This document shows, piece by piece, positions 18,016 to 25,834 of a DNA stretch of 64,000 nt. The notes beneath the pieces were generated by a model. It was given only the letters and a program-made list of their open reading frames with translations, made no database searches and was not told the DNA's origin. Each line of letters begins with the position of its first letter. Within the stretch, counting starts at the first letter, position 1. Source of the stretch: Glaciibacter superstes DSM 21135 (GTDB lineage Bacteria > Actinomycetota > Actinomycetes > Actinomycetales > Microbacteriaceae); the NCBI RefSeq assembly GCF_000421145.1, contig NZ_ATWH01000001.1, positions 371,116 to 435,115 of the forward strand, given 5' to 3'. A program made the position numbers and the translations under genes.

Positions 18016-18052
18016 TCGGGTGTTTCGCTCGGGTGTTTCGCTCGGGTGTTCA
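18015..18052. repeat. 13-bp tandem repeat at an amidase gene start
   Basis: The unit CTCGGGTGTTTCG occurs at 18015-18027 and 18028-18040, and again with changes from 18041. The GTG start of the amidase gene lies at the edge of the first copy. Confidence 0.8.
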
Positions 18053-18125
18053 GACCATCAGGTGTTCCGTCAAGACCCCTCGGAGTCGGCTGGGAACCGT
18101 CGCTGAATGCGACGGCGACCAGTCA

Positions 18126-19445
18126 CTAGGCGATGCTCCAGTAGGAGACACTGCCACCCGTGTTGGAGACCGACTCGTCGACCGACTTGTAGTCCGTGTC
18201 ATTGGTGTGGCCGGCGTAATAGATCTCAACGCCGCCCTCCTCGGATTTGACGACCTTGCTCACAATGGCGGTGTGATCGCGGTCGCCGGAGTTGTCCCAG
18301 TCGAACTGCACAACGTCTCCCACCTTCACCTCGGCGCGCTGGTCGTCGGTGAGCGCCGTGCCACGCTCCGGGTGGGCGTCCATGTACGCAGCGAAGGCGG
18401 TGGAGCTGTTCCAGGCGGAGCTGGTCACCTTGGTCGCCGGGTCGAACGACCATTCGGAATCCATGGCCCAGCCACGCTCGATGAGCGACTGGCTGGTGAA
18501 GTTGACGCAGTCGTTGCCGGCGATGACCCCGTAGGTGCCGGTGTTGTAATCGTTCCAGTACTTCATCGCGTAGTCGATCTGCGCGGAGACATGCGGGTCA
18601 GGCACGTAGCTGAAGCTCAGCGGGAGAGCAGAAGCCGTGACGGATGCCGCGGCGTCGGCAGCTTTCTTGACGGCGGCCTTCATGTCGGCAGCCTTCTTTT
18701 CGGCAGCTTTGACGTCGGTGGCTTTCTTGTCAGCAGCCTTGGTGTCGGTGCTCTTCTCGGTCGCCTTGGCGTCTTTCGGCACGATCTCGGTGGTCTCTCC
18801 GGCCGCGGGCGCCGCGGTCTCCGCGGGGGCAGGCGTGGCGGGAGCAGGCGTCGTGGGAGCAGTGTCGGCAGGTGCGGGCGCCGCAACCGCGGCATCGGCT
18901 GCGGTCACGGGAACGGGAACGCCCGCCACGTCGAACAGCTCCACGGGAACCGTGCCTTCTGACAGGTTGGTCGCTGGCGGTGTCGAGATGGTGACGGCGT
19001 CATCCGTTACCGCGACGACCTGGCCGGCGTTCCCACCGAAGTTCGCGCTGGCGACCGAGCCAAGGTGGTCGCCGTGCACCGTGACGACGGTTCCTCCGGC
19101 GACGAGGCCTTCTGGGGCACCGGCGGTCACGCCGTCAGTGGCGATGATGCTGCCGCGCACGACGGGTTCGGGCTGCGGAGGCGCGACCAGGGCTGCGAGT
19201 GGGGTAGACGTCGGCGACGGCGCGGCGGCTCCGGCACCCGCGCCGCCGTTCGCGAATCCGAGCGACGCTGCGATGATGCCGCAGGTGAGCAGGGTGGTGC
19301 CGCCGATCGCAAGGTAGCGGGGCAGACCGGGCTTTTCGGCGCGGTGTCGCGCTTTACTTCGGTTACTCGAGCGGTTGGGGGTGCCGCGTGATGGTTGGGT
19401 GCTGGGTAGCTGGGTACGGGTGTCTCGGGTTATCTCAGGGCGCAC
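18126..19445 (-). CDS. Exported IPT/TIG plus amidase-domain cell-surface protein
   Basis: From GTG 19445 the protein has 439 residues; an ATG at 19541 would add 32. A basic N-terminus leads to one membrane helix (about 41-63), then an IPT/TIG-like immunoglobulin fold (GGTVVTVHGDHLGSVASANF), a Pro/Ala/Thr-rich linker, a Lys/Ala-rich helical repeat (KAADKKATDVKAAEKKAAD and similar), and a C-terminal amidase domain with NDCVNFTSQSL, GDRDHTAIV and GHTNDTDYKS. The Lys/Ala stretch may bind anionic wall polymers. TATACG lies about 30 nt before GTG 19445. The amidase half closely matches the neighbour at 17302, a tandem duplication. Confidence 0.82.
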   Translation of the reverse strand: MRPEITRDTRTQLPSTQPSRGTPNRSSNRSKARHRAEKPGLPRYLAIGGTTLLTCGIIAASLGFANGGAGAGAAAPSPTSTPLAALVAPPQPEPVVRGSIIATDGVTAGAPEGLVAGGTVVTVHGDHLGSVASANFGGNAGQVVAVTDDAVTISTPPATNLSEGTVPVELFDVAGVPVPVTAADAAVAAPAPADTAPTTPAPATPAPAETAAPAAGETTEIVPKDAKATEKSTDTKAADKKATDVKAAEKKAADMKAAVKKAADAAASVTASALPLSFSYVPDPHVSAQIDYAMKYWNDYNTGTYGVIAGNDCVNFTSQSLIERGWAMDSEWSFDPATKVTSSAWNSSTAFAAYMDAHPERGTALTDDQRAEVKVGDVVQFDWDNSGDRDHTAIVSKVVKSEEGGVEIYYAGHTNDTDYKSVDESVSNTGGSVSYWSIA

Positions 19446-19583
19446 AAAATCGTTTCTCGGTTCGGGGGAAGGGACCGTATAGGGAAACACGCCACTATGG
19501 GTATGCACTGTGCAGAGCATCCGAAACTCATGCATGCGCATGATTCCGGTGCGTGTTCAGGCGCTGTGCGAGCGTTCATCCCA

Positions 19584-19649
19584 ACGCGCGCCACTTACGC
19601 GCGAATGCACCACGCGCGCATGGCGCTTTGGCGCGTTAATGGCGCGTGG
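19584..19649. promoter_or_regulatory. ACGCGC/GCGCGT hexamer array
   Basis: Three ACGCGC hexamers (19584, 19597, 19612) are followed by two inverted GCGCGT hexamers (19631, 19642). CCACGCGC (19610-19617) and GCGCGTGG (19642-19649) can form an 8-bp stem. It could be a protein-binding array for the IPT/amidase promoter region, but nothing identifies the protein. Confidence 0.4.
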
Positions 19650-19726
19650 CGGCGAGCGTCCATCGGCAGAGCGGGGGACGACGAGCCGCCAGTCTCGAGC
19701 CTGACCGAACGGCTCCATCCTCCCCG

Positions 19727-19784
19727 CCGAGCCGTGACTTAAGCACCTCTAATCGCGAGGGAAGGTGTTCGGCTCACGGTTCGG
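19727..19784. repeat. Palindromic repeat element, copy B (intergenic)
   Basis: This 58-bp element has outer arms CCGAGCCGTGA and TCACGGTTCGG around a hairpin core. Its reverse complement aligns along the full length with the copy at 14238-14295, including GTGCTTA and CACGG blocks. It abuts the 3' end of the MFS gene. Confidence 0.75.
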
Positions 19785-19786
19785 TG

Positions 19787-21016
19787 TCAGACGGAGGTGT
19801 CGGCGGTGTCACTCACGCGGCGCGCCCTGCGGGAGACCGTCCAGGCGCGCAGCCCGAGCACCACCACCGGCACGAGAACCAGAGCAGCAACGCCGTTCAC
19901 CGCGGCGAACCCGCCCCAGCCGAGCACCAGGCCAGACGCCGCAGCGGAGGCGGCGGCACCGAGGTTCATCGCGGCATCAGTCGCCCCCTGCAACGGCACC
20001 CGCACGCGCTGTTCGACCGTGCGCGTGAGCAGTGTCGAACCACCGATCATGCCGGCCGACCAGCCGAGGCCGAGCAGGCCGAGGGCCAGCGGGATGCCGA
20101 TCATGTCGTCCGGCGCCAGCATTGCACCGATGGCGACGGCCAGCCCGAGGATGCCGACGCCGACGGCGATGACGCGCCCGGCGCCGATGCGGTCGGCGAG
20201 CCAGCCCATCACCGGGCTCGCTCCGTACATGCCGAGGATGTGCACACTGATCACGAGGCCGACCAGGGTGAGCGAGAGCCCGTGGTGGAACATGTGCACA
20301 GGCGTCATCACCATCACCCCCACCATCACCGTCTGCGAGCAGATGATGGCCACCATTGCGAAAACCGCACGCGGCTGTCCGAGCGCGATCCGCAGGGCCT
20401 GGCCGAGGCCGACGGATGCGACGGGTTCGGTATCGCCGGCGAGCTGGCCGGCCGGTGGGGTGCGCAGCAAAGCCGCTGCCAGCAGTGAAGCGAGCGCGAA
20501 GGCAACACCGGAGAAGATGAACGGGCCCGCGAGTGGCTCGATCCCGAGGCTTTCCCCCAGGTCACTGCCCACCTGCGACAGGTTCGGGCCCGCGACCGAG
20601 CCGAGCGTCGTCGCCCACAGCACCACAGACATGGAACGGGCTTCGTAGCCCTTCGAGGCGACTTCGGTGGCAGCGAATCGAGACTGCAGACCTGCTGCAC
20701 TGGCGGCTCCGAACGCCCCCAGCCCGATGAACAGGATGGCGATGATACCGGTCGCAGACGCGACGAAGATGAGCAGTGTTCCAGCCAGCGCCAGCGCGTA
20801 GCCGGCCGCCAGGGCCCAGTGGCGCCCGACCCGGGTTGCCAGGCGTGCGAGCGGAATGGCGACCAACCCGGCACCGAGTACAGCCGAGGTCTGCGCGAAG
20901 CCGGCCATGGCGACCGTGCCGGTGAGTCGCTCAGCGAGGAGCCCGCCGACGGCGACACCGGATGCCACGCCAACGCCGGCGAGCAGCTGGTTCACGATCA
21001 GCAGTACGAGCGGCAC
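19787..21016 (-). CDS. MFS transporter, unknown substrate
   Basis: This 409-residue protein has 12 predicted membrane helices and the MFS motif GWLADRIGAGRV between helices 8 and 9. Its helix 1 begins at the first residue because GTG 21016 is the first usable start; in the same frame 40 further residues (including RTRLTRRTGW) read back to a stop at 21140 but contain no ATG, GTG or TTG. An atypical start upstream is possible. The C-terminus is basic. The closest general type is a drug-efflux or nutrient MFS; no substrate can be assigned. Confidence 0.85.
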   Translation of the reverse strand: MPLVLLIVNQLLAGVGVASGVAVGGLLAERLTGTVAMAGFAQTSAVLGAGLVAIPLARLATRVGRHWALAAGYALALAGTLLIFVASATGIIAILFIGLGAFGAASAAGLQSRFAATEVASKGYEARSMSVVLWATTLGSVAGPNLSQVGSDLGESLGIEPLAGPFIFSGVAFALASLLAAALLRTPPAGQLAGDTEPVASVGLGQALRIALGQPRAVFAMVAIICSQTVMVGVMVMTPVHMFHHGLSLTLVGLVISVHILGMYGASPVMGWLADRIGAGRVIAVGVGILGLAVAIGAMLAPDDMIGIPLALGLLGLGWSAGMIGGSTLLTRTVEQRVRVPLQGATDAAMNLGAAASAAASGLVLGWGGFAAVNGVAALVLVPVVVLGLRAWTVSRRARRVSDTADTSV

Positions 21017-21219
21017 CCAGCCGGTGCGCCGGGTGAGACGCGTGCGCGTGGTAGCGCGGCCGGGTGCGGGCTCGGGCTCGGGGAGGGAGTTGTTGTTGGT
21101 GAGGATGTGCCAATCGTAAGTGAGCGCGCACTCGCGTCGCTAGTGCCGATAGTCGCGCACGCGAGCGCTTTCGACCCCGCGCGTGCCGCGAATACAACAG
21201 TCCGCACGCGGGTAAGCAA

Positions 21220-22095
21220 TCAGGAGTAGTCGGGCGCGGCGGGCAGGCCGAAGAACTCCTCAAGCGTTGTCACGCCGGTGTTGTGCATCTCGGTCGCGAG
21301 ATCAACGCCGATGTACCGGAAGTGCCACGGCTCATAGGAGAACCCTGTGATCTCAGTCTTGTCGGCCGGGTAGCGCAGTAGATAACCGAACCGCCACGCA
21401 TTCGCTACAAGCCACTGCCCCTCCGCCGTCTCACCGAAGCAGGCACCGAGCGAGCACGAACCCGACTCAGCGCCGATGTCGATGGCGAGCCCGGTCTGGT
21501 GTTCGCTGTGTCCCGGCCGGGCGGTGCTGGTGTCGGCGAACGCCTGGCCATTGGCCGCCACGTCCTGGTCGTACACCTCGACCTGGGTACTGTAGCTGCG
21601 GTAAGCGCTATTCGATGCGAGATTCAACCCGGCCTCGGTCGCCGCGGCGTCGAACATCGCGACCACCGCGTCCGACGCCTCCTGGCGCAGCAGCGGAGAC
21701 CAGGTGTGCGCGACCGGCACCTCCACCAGGTCGGCCGGCTCGTAATCGACCGGGTTCAGCGGACGCTGCTTGTTCGAGACCACCCAGATGCTCGCCGGGT
21801 CGTCGATGGAGCGCGCTGCCATGTCGAACGTCGGCACCACGACCGGCTCAGGCGAGGCACTCGGGGAGGGCCGCGGCGTGGCGGTCGGTTCCGGTGCCAG
21901 TGTCGCCGTTTGTGTCGTTGTCGCTTGGCCAACGGATGCCGAGGGCTGGGCGGAAACGACGCCGGCGACGAGCGAGACCACGGCGAGCGCGGCAACGGCA
22001 CCCGCGATCACCAGCGTGCGACGTCGCCGAACGGCGCGGGATATCGGGGCACGCGAAGATGCAGCTGGCACGGTTTCGAGCTTAGCCGCGCGCAT
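21220..22095 (-). CDS. D-alanyl-D-alanine carboxypeptidase, VanY/M15B family
   Basis: This 291-residue protein has a cytoplasmic basic N-terminus, a signal anchor (about 27-50), a Pro/Thr/Ser-rich linker (about 55-88) and a C-terminal zinc peptidase domain. The M15 signature is clear: GHSEHQTGLAIDIG with the zinc His and Asp, and EPWHFRYIG with the general base Glu and third zinc ligand His. It trims the terminal D-Ala from peptidoglycan stems. The substrate-binding SAYRSYSTQVEVY segment is also present. It stands alone, diverging from the ceb operon. Confidence 0.92.
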   Translation of the reverse strand: MRAAKLETVPAASSRAPISRAVRRRRTLVIAGAVAALAVVSLVAGVVSAQPSASVGQATTTQTATLAPEPTATPRPSPSASPEPVVVPTFDMAARSIDDPASIWVVSNKQRPLNPVDYEPADLVEVPVAHTWSPLLRQEASDAVVAMFDAAATEAGLNLASNSAYRSYSTQVEVYDQDVAANGQAFADTSTARPGHSEHQTGLAIDIGAESGSCSLGACFGETAEGQWLVANAWRFGYLLRYPADKTEITGFSYEPWHFRYIGVDLATEMHNTGVTTLEEFFGLPAAPDYS

Positions 22096-22163
22096 CCGTC
22101 ATCGCCTGATTGCCCAGCGAGAGCCCCGCATATCGGCGATCACCCGCCTGCAAACGCTTTCTT

Positions 22164-22175
22164 GAGAGCGCTCTC
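22164..22175. promoter_or_regulatory. CebR-type operator O1
   Basis: GAGAGCGCTCTC is a perfect palindrome directly abutting the -35 box of the ceb promoter. It matches the core of the Streptomyces CebR site TGGGAGCGCTCCCA closely. Confidence 0.75.
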
Positions 22176-22204
22176 TTGACAGCAGCGGGATCGTCACCTA
22201 GCCT
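22176..22204 (+). promoter_or_regulatory. Promoter of the beta-glucoside (ceb) operon
   Basis: A perfect TTGACA (22176-22181), a 17-bp spacer and TAGCCT (22199-22204) predict a start near 22211. The leader is about 100 nt and holds two operators. Confidence 0.7.
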
Positions 22205-22220
22205 GAGGCCTGGCACTGTT

Positions 22221-22232
22221 GAGAGCGCTCTC
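22221..22232. promoter_or_regulatory. CebR-type operator O2
   Basis: A second exact GAGAGCGCTCTC, flanked as TTGAGAGCGCTCTCA, lies about 10 bp downstream of the predicted transcription start; its centre is 57 bp from O1. Confidence 0.75.
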
Positions 22233-22242
22233 ACCCGAAGTA

Positions 22243-22254
22243 GAGAGCGCTCTC
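22243..22254. promoter_or_regulatory. CebR-type operator O3
   Basis: A third exact GAGAGCGCTCTC lies 22 bp (two helical turns) from O2, allowing side-by-side binding of two LacI-type dimers. Confidence 0.75.
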
Positions 22255-22311
22255 ACGGACGCAGTACCGCCACCCACACCATCCCATCAGCACGCACACA
22301 AAGGAGTGACA

Positions 22312-23625
22312 GTGAAACTCTCACGACGCACCGTTACCGTTACGACCATCGCCGGCGCCGCAGCGTTCGCCACGATCGTCTCCGGCTGTTCCGCAACCAG
22401 CGGTGAAGCGGCCAGCGCAGACAACCCGACCGAACTGACCGTGACCACGTTCGGCACCTTCGGCTACGACGACTTGTACGCCGAGTACGAGGAAGCCAAC
22501 CCCGGCATCACGATCAAGGCCACCAACATCGACACGGGTGGAAACGCCCGTACCGATGTCTTCACCAAGCTCGCCGCAGGAGACGGCCTGAGCGACGTCG
22601 TCGCCATAGAGGAAGGCTGGCTCGGCGCGATCATGGAGGTCTCAGACCAGTTCGTCGACCTGAACGAATACGGCGCGGCAGACGTCAAAGACAACTGGGT
22701 TCCGTGGAAGTACGAGCAGGGAACGGATGCCGAGGGCCGCGTCATCGGCTACGGCACCGACATCGGCCCGCAGGGCCTCTGCTACAACGGAAAGCTATTC
22801 GAGGCCGCCGGCCTGCCCAGTGACCGCGACGCCGTCGCCGAACTCTTCGGCGGAGACGACGCCACTTGGGAGACCTACTTCGAGCTCGGCAACCAGTACA
22901 AGGACGCGACGGGCAAGGCCTGGTTCGACCAGTCCAGCTTCGTCTGGAACTCCATGGTCAACCAGCTCGACGAGGGCTACTACACCGCTGACGGTGAACT
23001 CAATGTCGAAGGAAACCCCGAGCTCGAAGAGCGCTGGGCCCTGATCAACCAGGGAATCTCCGACGGTCTCTCGGCCAAGCAGGCCAGGTGGGACTGGGGC
23101 GGCGGCAAGGCATTCGTCGACGGCAGCTTCGCCACCTTCGTCTGCCCTGGCTGGATGCTCGGCACGATCAAGGGTTCGCTCGAATCGGGCGGCGGCGACG
23201 CCAGCACCGGCTGGGACTTCGCTGACGTCTTCCCCGGCGGCGCATCGAACTGGGGCGGCGCGTTCCTCTCCGTTCCGACCACCTCGAAGCACCCTGAAGA
23301 GGCCGCAGCACTGGCCACCTGGCTGACCGCTCCTGAGCAGCAGGTGAAGCAGTCGGCGGCAGCGGGCAACTTCCCGAGCACCATCGAGGCCCAGGAAACA
23401 CTGGCAGCGGAAGCCACTCCGAATGAACTCTTCAACGGCGCACCGACCGGTGCCATCCTCGCCTCCCGCGCGGAAGGTGTCGTCGCCCAGTTCAAGGGAC
23501 CGGATGACTCGGTGATCCAGGAGAACGTCTTCCAGGCCGTTCTCGACCGCATCGAAGCCGGCGAGCTGAACGCCCAGACAGGCTGGGACGAAGCGCAGAA
23601 GCTGATCGGCGAGCTCCTCGGCTAA
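22312..23625 (+). CDS. cebE: Cellobiose/beta-glucoside-binding lipoprotein (CebE-like)
   Basis: This 437-residue solute-binding protein starts at GTG 22312 behind AAGGAGTGAC. The signal peptide ends in the lipobox IVSGC (cysteine about 26). The mature part begins LTVTTFGTFGYDDLYAEYEEANPGI and keeps the TFG(Y/F) and IEEGW segments seen in CebE-type binders. It is the first gene of an operon with two permeases, a GH1 beta-glucosidase and a LacI regulator, under three CebR-type operators, so cellobiose or cello-oligosaccharides are the likely ligands. A strong hairpin follows the gene. Confidence 0.88.
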   Translation: MKLSRRTVTVTTIAGAAAFATIVSGCSATSGEAASADNPTELTVTTFGTFGYDDLYAEYEEANPGITIKATNIDTGGNARTDVFTKLAAGDGLSDVVAIEEGWLGAIMEVSDQFVDLNEYGAADVKDNWVPWKYEQGTDAEGRVIGYGTDIGPQGLCYNGKLFEAAGLPSDRDAVAELFGGDDATWETYFELGNQYKDATGKAWFDQSSFVWNSMVNQLDEGYYTADGELNVEGNPELEERWALINQGISDGLSAKQARWDWGGGKAFVDGSFATFVCPGWMLGTIKGSLESGGGDASTGWDFADVFPGGASNWGGAFLSVPTTSKHPEEAAALATWLTAPEQQVKQSAAAGNFPSTIEAQETLAAEATPNELFNGAPTGAILASRAEGVVAQFKGPDDSVIQENVFQAVLDRIEAGELNAQTGWDEAQKLIGELLG

Positions 23626-23656
23626 GAGCCGCCATCGATCGGCGACCGCGTAACGC

Positions 23657-23684
23657 GGGGTCCGGACCTTTCGGCCCGGACCCC
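23657..23684 (+). terminator. Hairpin between cebE and cebF
   Basis: GGGGTCCGG (23657-23665) and CCGGACCCC (23676-23684) form a perfect 9-bp GC-rich stem with a 10-nt loop. With no T-tract and an intact downstream operon, it more likely stabilises the binding-protein mRNA or partly terminates than stops transcription fully. Confidence 0.6.
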
Positions 23685-23723
23685 CCAGCGCACCCGGAAG
23701 ACATCGCACAAGAAGGAATTCCC

Positions 23724-24917
23724 ATGTCAGTCCTCACCAGCCCGCCTGAGCTGAGCGATCCACCTGCGACGCGGCCGATGCAGCCGCCGGCCAGGCGCCA
23801 ACGGTCGATGTTCCGTCAACGGCTCAGCCGTCTCGACGTGAAGGCGTCGCCGTACCTCTACATCGCGCCGTTCTTCGTGCTGTTCGCGCTGATCGGGCTC
23901 TTCCCGCTGATCTACACGTTCATCGTTTCCTTGTTCGACTGGCACCTGCTGAAGGGTCAGGGCGACTTCGTCGGCCCGGGCAACTTCATCGCGGTGCTCG
24001 GCGACCGCTTCTTCTGGAACTCGCTGTTCAACACCTTCTCGATCTTCATTCTCTCGAGCGTTCCGCAGCTGGTGGCCGCGGTCGCCATCGCGGCGATCCT
24101 CGACCAGAACATTCGCGGCAAGACATTCTGGCGCATGAGCATCCTGCTCCCCTATATCGTCACGCCCGTCGCCGTCTCCTTGATCTTCACGAACATGTTC
24201 AACGAGCAGTACGGCCTGATCAACAACATCCTCGGGGCAATCGGGCTCGACCCCGTGATGTGGAAGACAGAGACCCTGCCCAGTCACATCGCCATCGCCA
24301 CCATGGTCAACTGGCGCTGGACCGGATACAACGCCCTCATCCTCCTCGCCGCAATGCAGGCGGTCCCCCGTGACATCCACGAGTCCGCGGCCCTCGATGG
24401 AGCCGGCGCCATACGCCGCTTCTTCACGATGACCATTCCGAGCATCCGCCCGACCATGATCTTCGTCATCATCACCGCTACCATCGGCGGGCTGCAGATC
24501 TTCACCGAACCGCGCCTGTTCGACCCGGTCACCGCCGGCGGTTCGGCCCGTCAGTTCCAGACCACCGTCCTCTACCTGTGGGAGATGGCATTCTTCCGGC
24601 AGGACTTCGGCGAAGCGTCTGCGATCGCCTGGTTGCTGTTCCTGATCATCGTCGCTATCGCCATCGTGAACTTCTTCATCTCGAATCGGATCGCCTCCGC
24701 CGAAGCCCGCGTCAGTGCCCGGCGCACCACGCGTCAACTTCGCCGGCTGCACGCCTTCAACGGCCAGCAAACGGATGCTGCGGCACCGGGCTCGCTCGAG
24801 ATTGATTCGCTCGCTGTCGGTGCAATCAACGCCAGCTCTATCGATGCCAGCTCACTTCCCGGCGATTCCGCCCCGACAAACTCGCGTTCCATCACAGACG
24901 AGGAGACGGGACGATGA
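23724..24917 (+). CDS. cebF: Sugar ABC transporter permease (CebF-like)
   Basis: This 397-residue permease has about 45 cytoplasmic residues, six membrane helices (about 48-325) and the EAA loop IHESAALDGAGAIRRFFTMTIP. It is unusual in its C-terminal tail of about 65 polar residues after the last helix (from about 330), Ser/Ala/Asp-rich with near-repeats such as INASSIDASSLPG; permeases of this type normally end soon after helix 6. AAGAAGGAATT is the ribosome site. The stop overlaps the start of cebG by 4 bp. Confidence 0.9.
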   Translation: MSVLTSPPELSDPPATRPMQPPARRQRSMFRQRLSRLDVKASPYLYIAPFFVLFALIGLFPLIYTFIVSLFDWHLLKGQGDFVGPGNFIAVLGDRFFWNSLFNTFSIFILSSVPQLVAAVAIAAILDQNIRGKTFWRMSILLPYIVTPVAVSLIFTNMFNEQYGLINNILGAIGLDPVMWKTETLPSHIAIATMVNWRWTGYNALILLAAMQAVPRDIHESAALDGAGAIRRFFTMTIPSIRPTMIFVIITATIGGLQIFTEPRLFDPVTAGGSARQFQTTVLYLWEMAFFRQDFGEASAIAWLLFLIIVAIAIVNFFISNRIASAEARVSARRTTRQLRRLHAFNGQQTDAAAPGSLEIDSLAVGAINASSIDASSLPGDSAPTNSRSITDEETGR

Positions 24918-25834
24918 CCGCAACGACTGCAACCCGCCCGAACCCAGGCTCGGCCTCCGCCGGCTCCCCTGCTCTGGACCCGCGCCTGAAGCTGCGACGC
25001 CGCAAGCCGATGGGCATCGATGGGCGGCCGGGATTCCTGGTCTATGGCCTGCTGATCGCCCTCCTCCTCTCCTCCGCTTACCCGCTCTGGTGGTCGGTCG
25101 TGATGGGGTCGAGCGAGAACTCCGCGCGCGGCGAAACCTGGCCACCCCTGTTGCCCGGCGGGCGATTCTGGATCAACGTCGGTGAAGTCCTGGACAGCAT
25201 CCCGTTCTGGCTCGCCCTCGGAAACAGCGTTGTGATCTCGTCGGTGATCACGGTATCCGTCGTCTTCTTCTCCACCCTCGCCGGCTACGCCTTCGCGAAG
25301 CTGCGCTTCAAGGGGAACAACATCCTCATGGTCTTCGTGATCGGCACCATGGCGATTCCGACCCAGCTCGGCATCATCCCGCTGTTCATGCTCATGCGCC
25401 AGTGGGGCTGGACGGGCGAAATCGGGGCCGTCATCGTGCCGACCCTGGTCACGGCGTTCGGCGTGTTCTTCATGCGCCAGTACCTGGTCGATGTCATCCC
25501 CGATGAGCTCATCGAGGCTGCCCGGATGGACGGGGCCAGCATGATCAGGACCTTCTTCCATGTCGCCCTGCCGGCCGCCAGGCCCGCAATGGCCATTTTG
25601 GGACTCTTCACATTCATGATGGCGTGGACGGACTTCCTCTGGCCACTCCTTGTGCTGAACTCGTCGAACCCGACGCTGCAGACCGCTCTGTCACAACTTC
25701 AGTCTGCGCGGTACGTTGATTACTCAGTGGTGCTCACGGGCGCGATCCTCTCAACGATCCCCCTGCTCATACTCTTCGTGGTCGCGGGCAAACAACTCAT
25801 CTCAGGAATCATGCAAGGAGCAGTGAAGGGCTAA
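24914..25834 (+). CDS. cebG: Sugar ABC transporter permease (CebG-like)
   Basis: This 306-residue permease has a cytoplasmic N-terminus of about 40 residues, six membrane helices and the EAA loop ELIEAARMDGASMIRTFFHVALP. It pairs with CebF to form the channel for beta-glucosides; the ATPase is expected to be a shared MsiK-type protein elsewhere. Its ATG overlaps the cebF stop (ATGA), and its stop shares one base with the ATG of the beta-glucosidase gene (TAATG), so the three are tightly coupled in translation. Confidence 0.92.
   Translation: MTATTATRPNPGSASAGSPALDPRLKLRRRKPMGIDGRPGFLVYGLLIALLLSSAYPLWWSVVMGSSENSARGETWPPLLPGGRFWINVGEVLDSIPFWLALGNSVVISSVITVSVVFFSTLAGYAFAKLRFKGNNILMVFVIGTMAIPTQLGIIPLFMLMRQWGWTGEIGAVIVPTLVTAFGVFFMRQYLVDVIPDELIEAARMDGASMIRTFFHVALPAARPAMAILGLFTFMMAWTDFLWPLLVLNSSNPTLQTALSQLQSARYVDYSVVLTGAILSTIPLLILFVVAGKQLISGIMQGAVKG

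Larger units (their letters stand above)
19446..19786. other. 341-bp gap upstream of the IPT/amidase gene
   Basis: No gene is seen. The gap holds a candidate TATACG -10 box for the leftward gene, an array of ACGCGC/GCGCGT hexamers at 19584-19647 and a palindromic repeat at 19727-19784. Confidence 0.6.

Noticed and set aside
19600..19650. Possible CRISPR-like or tandem repeat array in CG-rich DNA
   Set aside because: The repeated hexamers are too short and unevenly spaced, without unique spacers or cas genes; described instead as a possible binding array.
23727..24770. Minus-strand open frame of 347 codons over cebF
   Set aside because: Low-complexity Glu/Asp/Arg/Gly translation antisense to a clear permease gene.
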